6,922 bases of DNA. Origin: JBDRGX01 sp043817485 [NCBI: bacterium]. GTDB lineage: Bacteria; JBDRGX01. Where the stretch lies: NCBI GenBank assembly GCA_043817485.1, contig JBDRGX010000061.1, forward strand, positions 1 to 6,922, given 5' to 3'. Position numbers and translations under genes: made by a program. Shown piece after piece: positions 5,493 through 6,922 of the stretch (its first letter is position 1; each line of letters opens with the position of its first letter). A model generated the notes under the pieces. That model ran no database searches. It saw only the letters and a program-made list of their open reading frames with translations, and was not told the DNA's origin.

Positions 5493-6509
5493 ATGAAATT
5501 TCCAGAATTAAGACAAGATATAACCAATCGTAGTTGGGTAATAATTGCTCCAAGTAGATCTAAAAAACCTTCTGATTTTGAGAAAAAAAATCAAATAAAG
5601 GAAAAAATCCAGCCTCAATATTCCTCAGATTGTCCTTTTTGTTTAGGAAATGAAAAACAAGATGAAAACAGAGAAGTTATTAGAATAGGTAATAAAAAAA
5701 ATTGGAAAATAAGAATTTTAAAAAATAAATTCCCAGCATTAGAAGAAAAAGGAAAACGAATTTGGAAAGTCAATGGAATAAAAAGACTAATGTTAGGAAT
5801 AGGAATACATGAAGTTATTGTTGAAACACCTTATCATAATTTAACGCTTGCTACTATGACTCAAAATCATGTAAAAGAAATTTTAAAAGCATATCTTTTA
5901 AGATCTTCTCAAATTGCTAAAGATAAAAGAATAGAACAAATCATTATTTTTAAAAATCATAAAGAAATGGCTGGTGCTTCTCTTATCCATTCTCATTCAC
6001 AAATAATTGCTACACCTATTATTCCTTTTCAAACAAAAATATATTTAGAAGAAAGCGCTCGTTATTTTGATAACACTGGAGAATGTATTTTTTGTAAAAT
6101 AATTAAAGATGAATTAAAAGAAAAAATTAGAATTGTTTTAGAAAACAAAAGTTTTGTATCTCTTGTCCCTTATGGAGCTTCTTCGCCTTTTCATCTTTGG
6201 ATTATTCCTAAAAAACATAATGCTTCTTTTTTAAAAATTACTTCCAATGAAATAAATGATTTATCTTCTATTTTAAAAAATACTTTGGCTAAATTATATT
6301 TTGGATTAAATGATCCAGCTTATAATTATGTTCTTTGTTCTTCTCCTATAGATATATTAAAAAGCGATTCATTGCATTGGTATATAAATATAGTAGCCCG
6401 AGTAACTAAAATTGCAGGATTTGAAATTGGTTCAGGAATGTTTATCAATCCAATACCTCCAGAAGAAAGTGCTGATTTTCTTCGTAAAGTAAAAATAGAT
6501 AAGGGATAA
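5493..6509 (+). CDS. galT: Galactose-1-phosphate uridylyltransferase family protein (ADP-glucose phosphorylase-like)
   Basis: A 338-residue cytosolic nucleotidyltransferase with two HIT-type halves. The zinc ligands CPFC (47, 50), His115 and His166 can be placed, as can the active site H166-S-H168-S-Q170, where His168 should be the covalently nucleotidylated residue. A second CxxC (198, 201) and the C-terminal LHWYINI / FEIGSGMFINP block (294-319) complete the fold. The active-site form HSHSQ rather than the HPHGQ of classical GalT, and the overall wording (RQDITNRSWVIIAPSR, GASLIHSHSQ, NYVLCSSP), recall the plant GalT-like ADP-glucose phosphorylase. The nucleotide used may therefore be ADP rather than UDP, with a role in glycogen or sugar-phosphate turnover. 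That is inference; no other Leloir gene is in the window. No Shine-Dalgarno precedes the ATG, which lies 3 bases after the corA stop, so translation is probably coupled. Confidence 0.88.
   Translation: MKFPELRQDITNRSWVIIAPSRSKKPSDFEKKNQIKEKIQPQYSSDCPFCLGNEKQDENREVIRIGNKKNWKIRILKNKFPALEEKGKRIWKVNGIKRLMLGIGIHEVIVETPYHNLTLATMTQNHVKEILKAYLLRSSQIAKDKRIEQIIIFKNHKEMAGASLIHSHSQIIATPIIPFQTKIYLEESARYFDNTGECIFCKIIKDELKEKIRIVLENKSFVSLVPYGASSPFHLWIIPKKHNASFLKITSNEINDLSSILKNTLAKLYFGLNDPAYNYVLCSSPIDILKSDSLHWYINIVARVTKIAGFEIGSGMFINPIPPEESADFLRKVKIDKG
6501..6506 (+). promoter_or_regulatory. Ribosome binding site that fixes a TTG start
   Basis: AAGGGA lies inside the last codons of the galT-like gene and ends five bases before TTG at 6512. 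No ATG or GTG lies upstream in that frame before the TAA at 6500-6502, and the protein homology begins directly after TTG. The TTG is therefore the likely start of the radical SAM gene. Confidence 0.65.
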
Positions 6510-6511
6510 TT

Positions 6512-6922
6512 TTGAATAAACCAGATTTAATTTTACTTCATCCTCCAAGTATTTATGATTTTAGAAAAAGAAATATTATGTTTGGGCCTATAAGTGATGT
6601 TGTTCCCTCAACTCCAATATTTGAAATGTATCCTTTGGGTTTTATGACCATTGTTTCTTATTTAAAAAAATATAATTTAGAAGTTCGTATTATAAATCTT
6701 GCTCTTAAAATGTTATTACAATCAAACCTAAATGTTGAAAATCTAATTAAAAAATTAAATCCTTTAGCATTTGGTTTATCTCTTCATTGGCTGCCTCATG
6801 TACATGGTTGTTTAAAAATAGCTCAATTAATAAAAAAATATCATCCTCAAACACCAATAATTGTTGGAGGAATTTCTGCTTCTTATTATCATCAAGAACT
6901 TATTTCTTTACCTTATATTGAT
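6512..6922 (+). CDS. B12-binding domain radical SAM protein, N-terminal part only
   Basis: The frame is open for 137 codons from TTG at 6512 to the window edge. The product begins NKPDLILLHPPSIYDFR and continues through FEMYPLGFMTIVSYLKK (about 40-56), LAFGLSLHWLPHVHG and the strand-turn IIVGGISASYY. This is the Rossmann-like cobalamin-binding domain that precedes a radical SAM domain in class B-type proteins. The order DLxLxHPPS, EMYPLGF, LHWLxHxHG, GGISAxYY recalls the Ta0216-type family, whose substrate is unknown. The CxxxCxxC cluster motif would lie beyond the edge, so the radical SAM domain is predicted, not seen. The classical cobalamin-binding DxHxxG is not apparent, as in many of these proteins. 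TTG is chosen because of AAGGGA five bases upstream. Two bases separate it from the galT-like gene, so it shares that transcript. Confidence 0.8.
   Translation, partial: MNKPDLILLHPPSIYDFRKRNIMFGPISDVVPSTPIFEMYPLGFMTIVSYLKKYNLEVRIINLALKMLLQSNLNVENLIKKLNPLAFGLSLHWLPHVHGCLKIAQLIKKYHPQTPIIVGGISASYYHQELISLPYID

Overview
The window is a very AT-rich stretch (roughly one quarter G+C by eye) of a bacterial chromosome. Genes are closely packed, Shine-Dalgarno sequences are readable, and TAA, TAG and TGA all serve as ordinary stops, so the code looks standard. I cannot assign a species. The mix of families (a compact argF-argG-argH operon, a CorA transporter, a GalT-like protein of the ADP-glucose phosphorylase type and a B12-binding radical SAM protein) would fit an anaerobic, possibly thermophilic bacterium such as a low-GC member of the Desulfobacterota. 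That placement is inference only.

Positions 1-3292, minus strand: an arginine operon transcribed argF > argG > argH. It encodes the last three steps from ornithine and carbamoyl phosphate to arginine. argG starts inside the end of argF, and the argG stop overlaps the argH start (ATGA). argH runs off the left edge. argF is full length for its family but carries one in-frame TAA at codon 75, exactly where the family has its carbamoyl-phosphate-binding Gln. A candidate ArgR operator and a TTGACA -35 box lie upstream of argF.

Positions 3464-4055, minus strand: a secreted TPR protein of unknown function, followed by a perfect 32-bp palindrome plus T-tract that looks like its terminator and separates it from the arginine operon.

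Positions 4056-4493: a 438-bp divergent intergenic region, unusually structured. It holds TGGCA-type motifs with a sigma-54-like promoter candidate, a cluster of TGAGA/TGAGACAA motifs spaced close to one helical turn, a 121-bp segment of higher G+C bounded by inverted repeats, and an A-tract plus TTGACA in front of corA.

Positions 4524-6922, plus strand: corA, a galT-like gene and a B12-binding radical SAM gene separated by 3 and 2 bases, so almost certainly one transcript. The last gene runs off the right edge.

The points most worth a second look are the nonsense codon in argF, the phased TGAGA cluster and the inverted-repeat-bounded element. None of them proves a new system from sequence alone.
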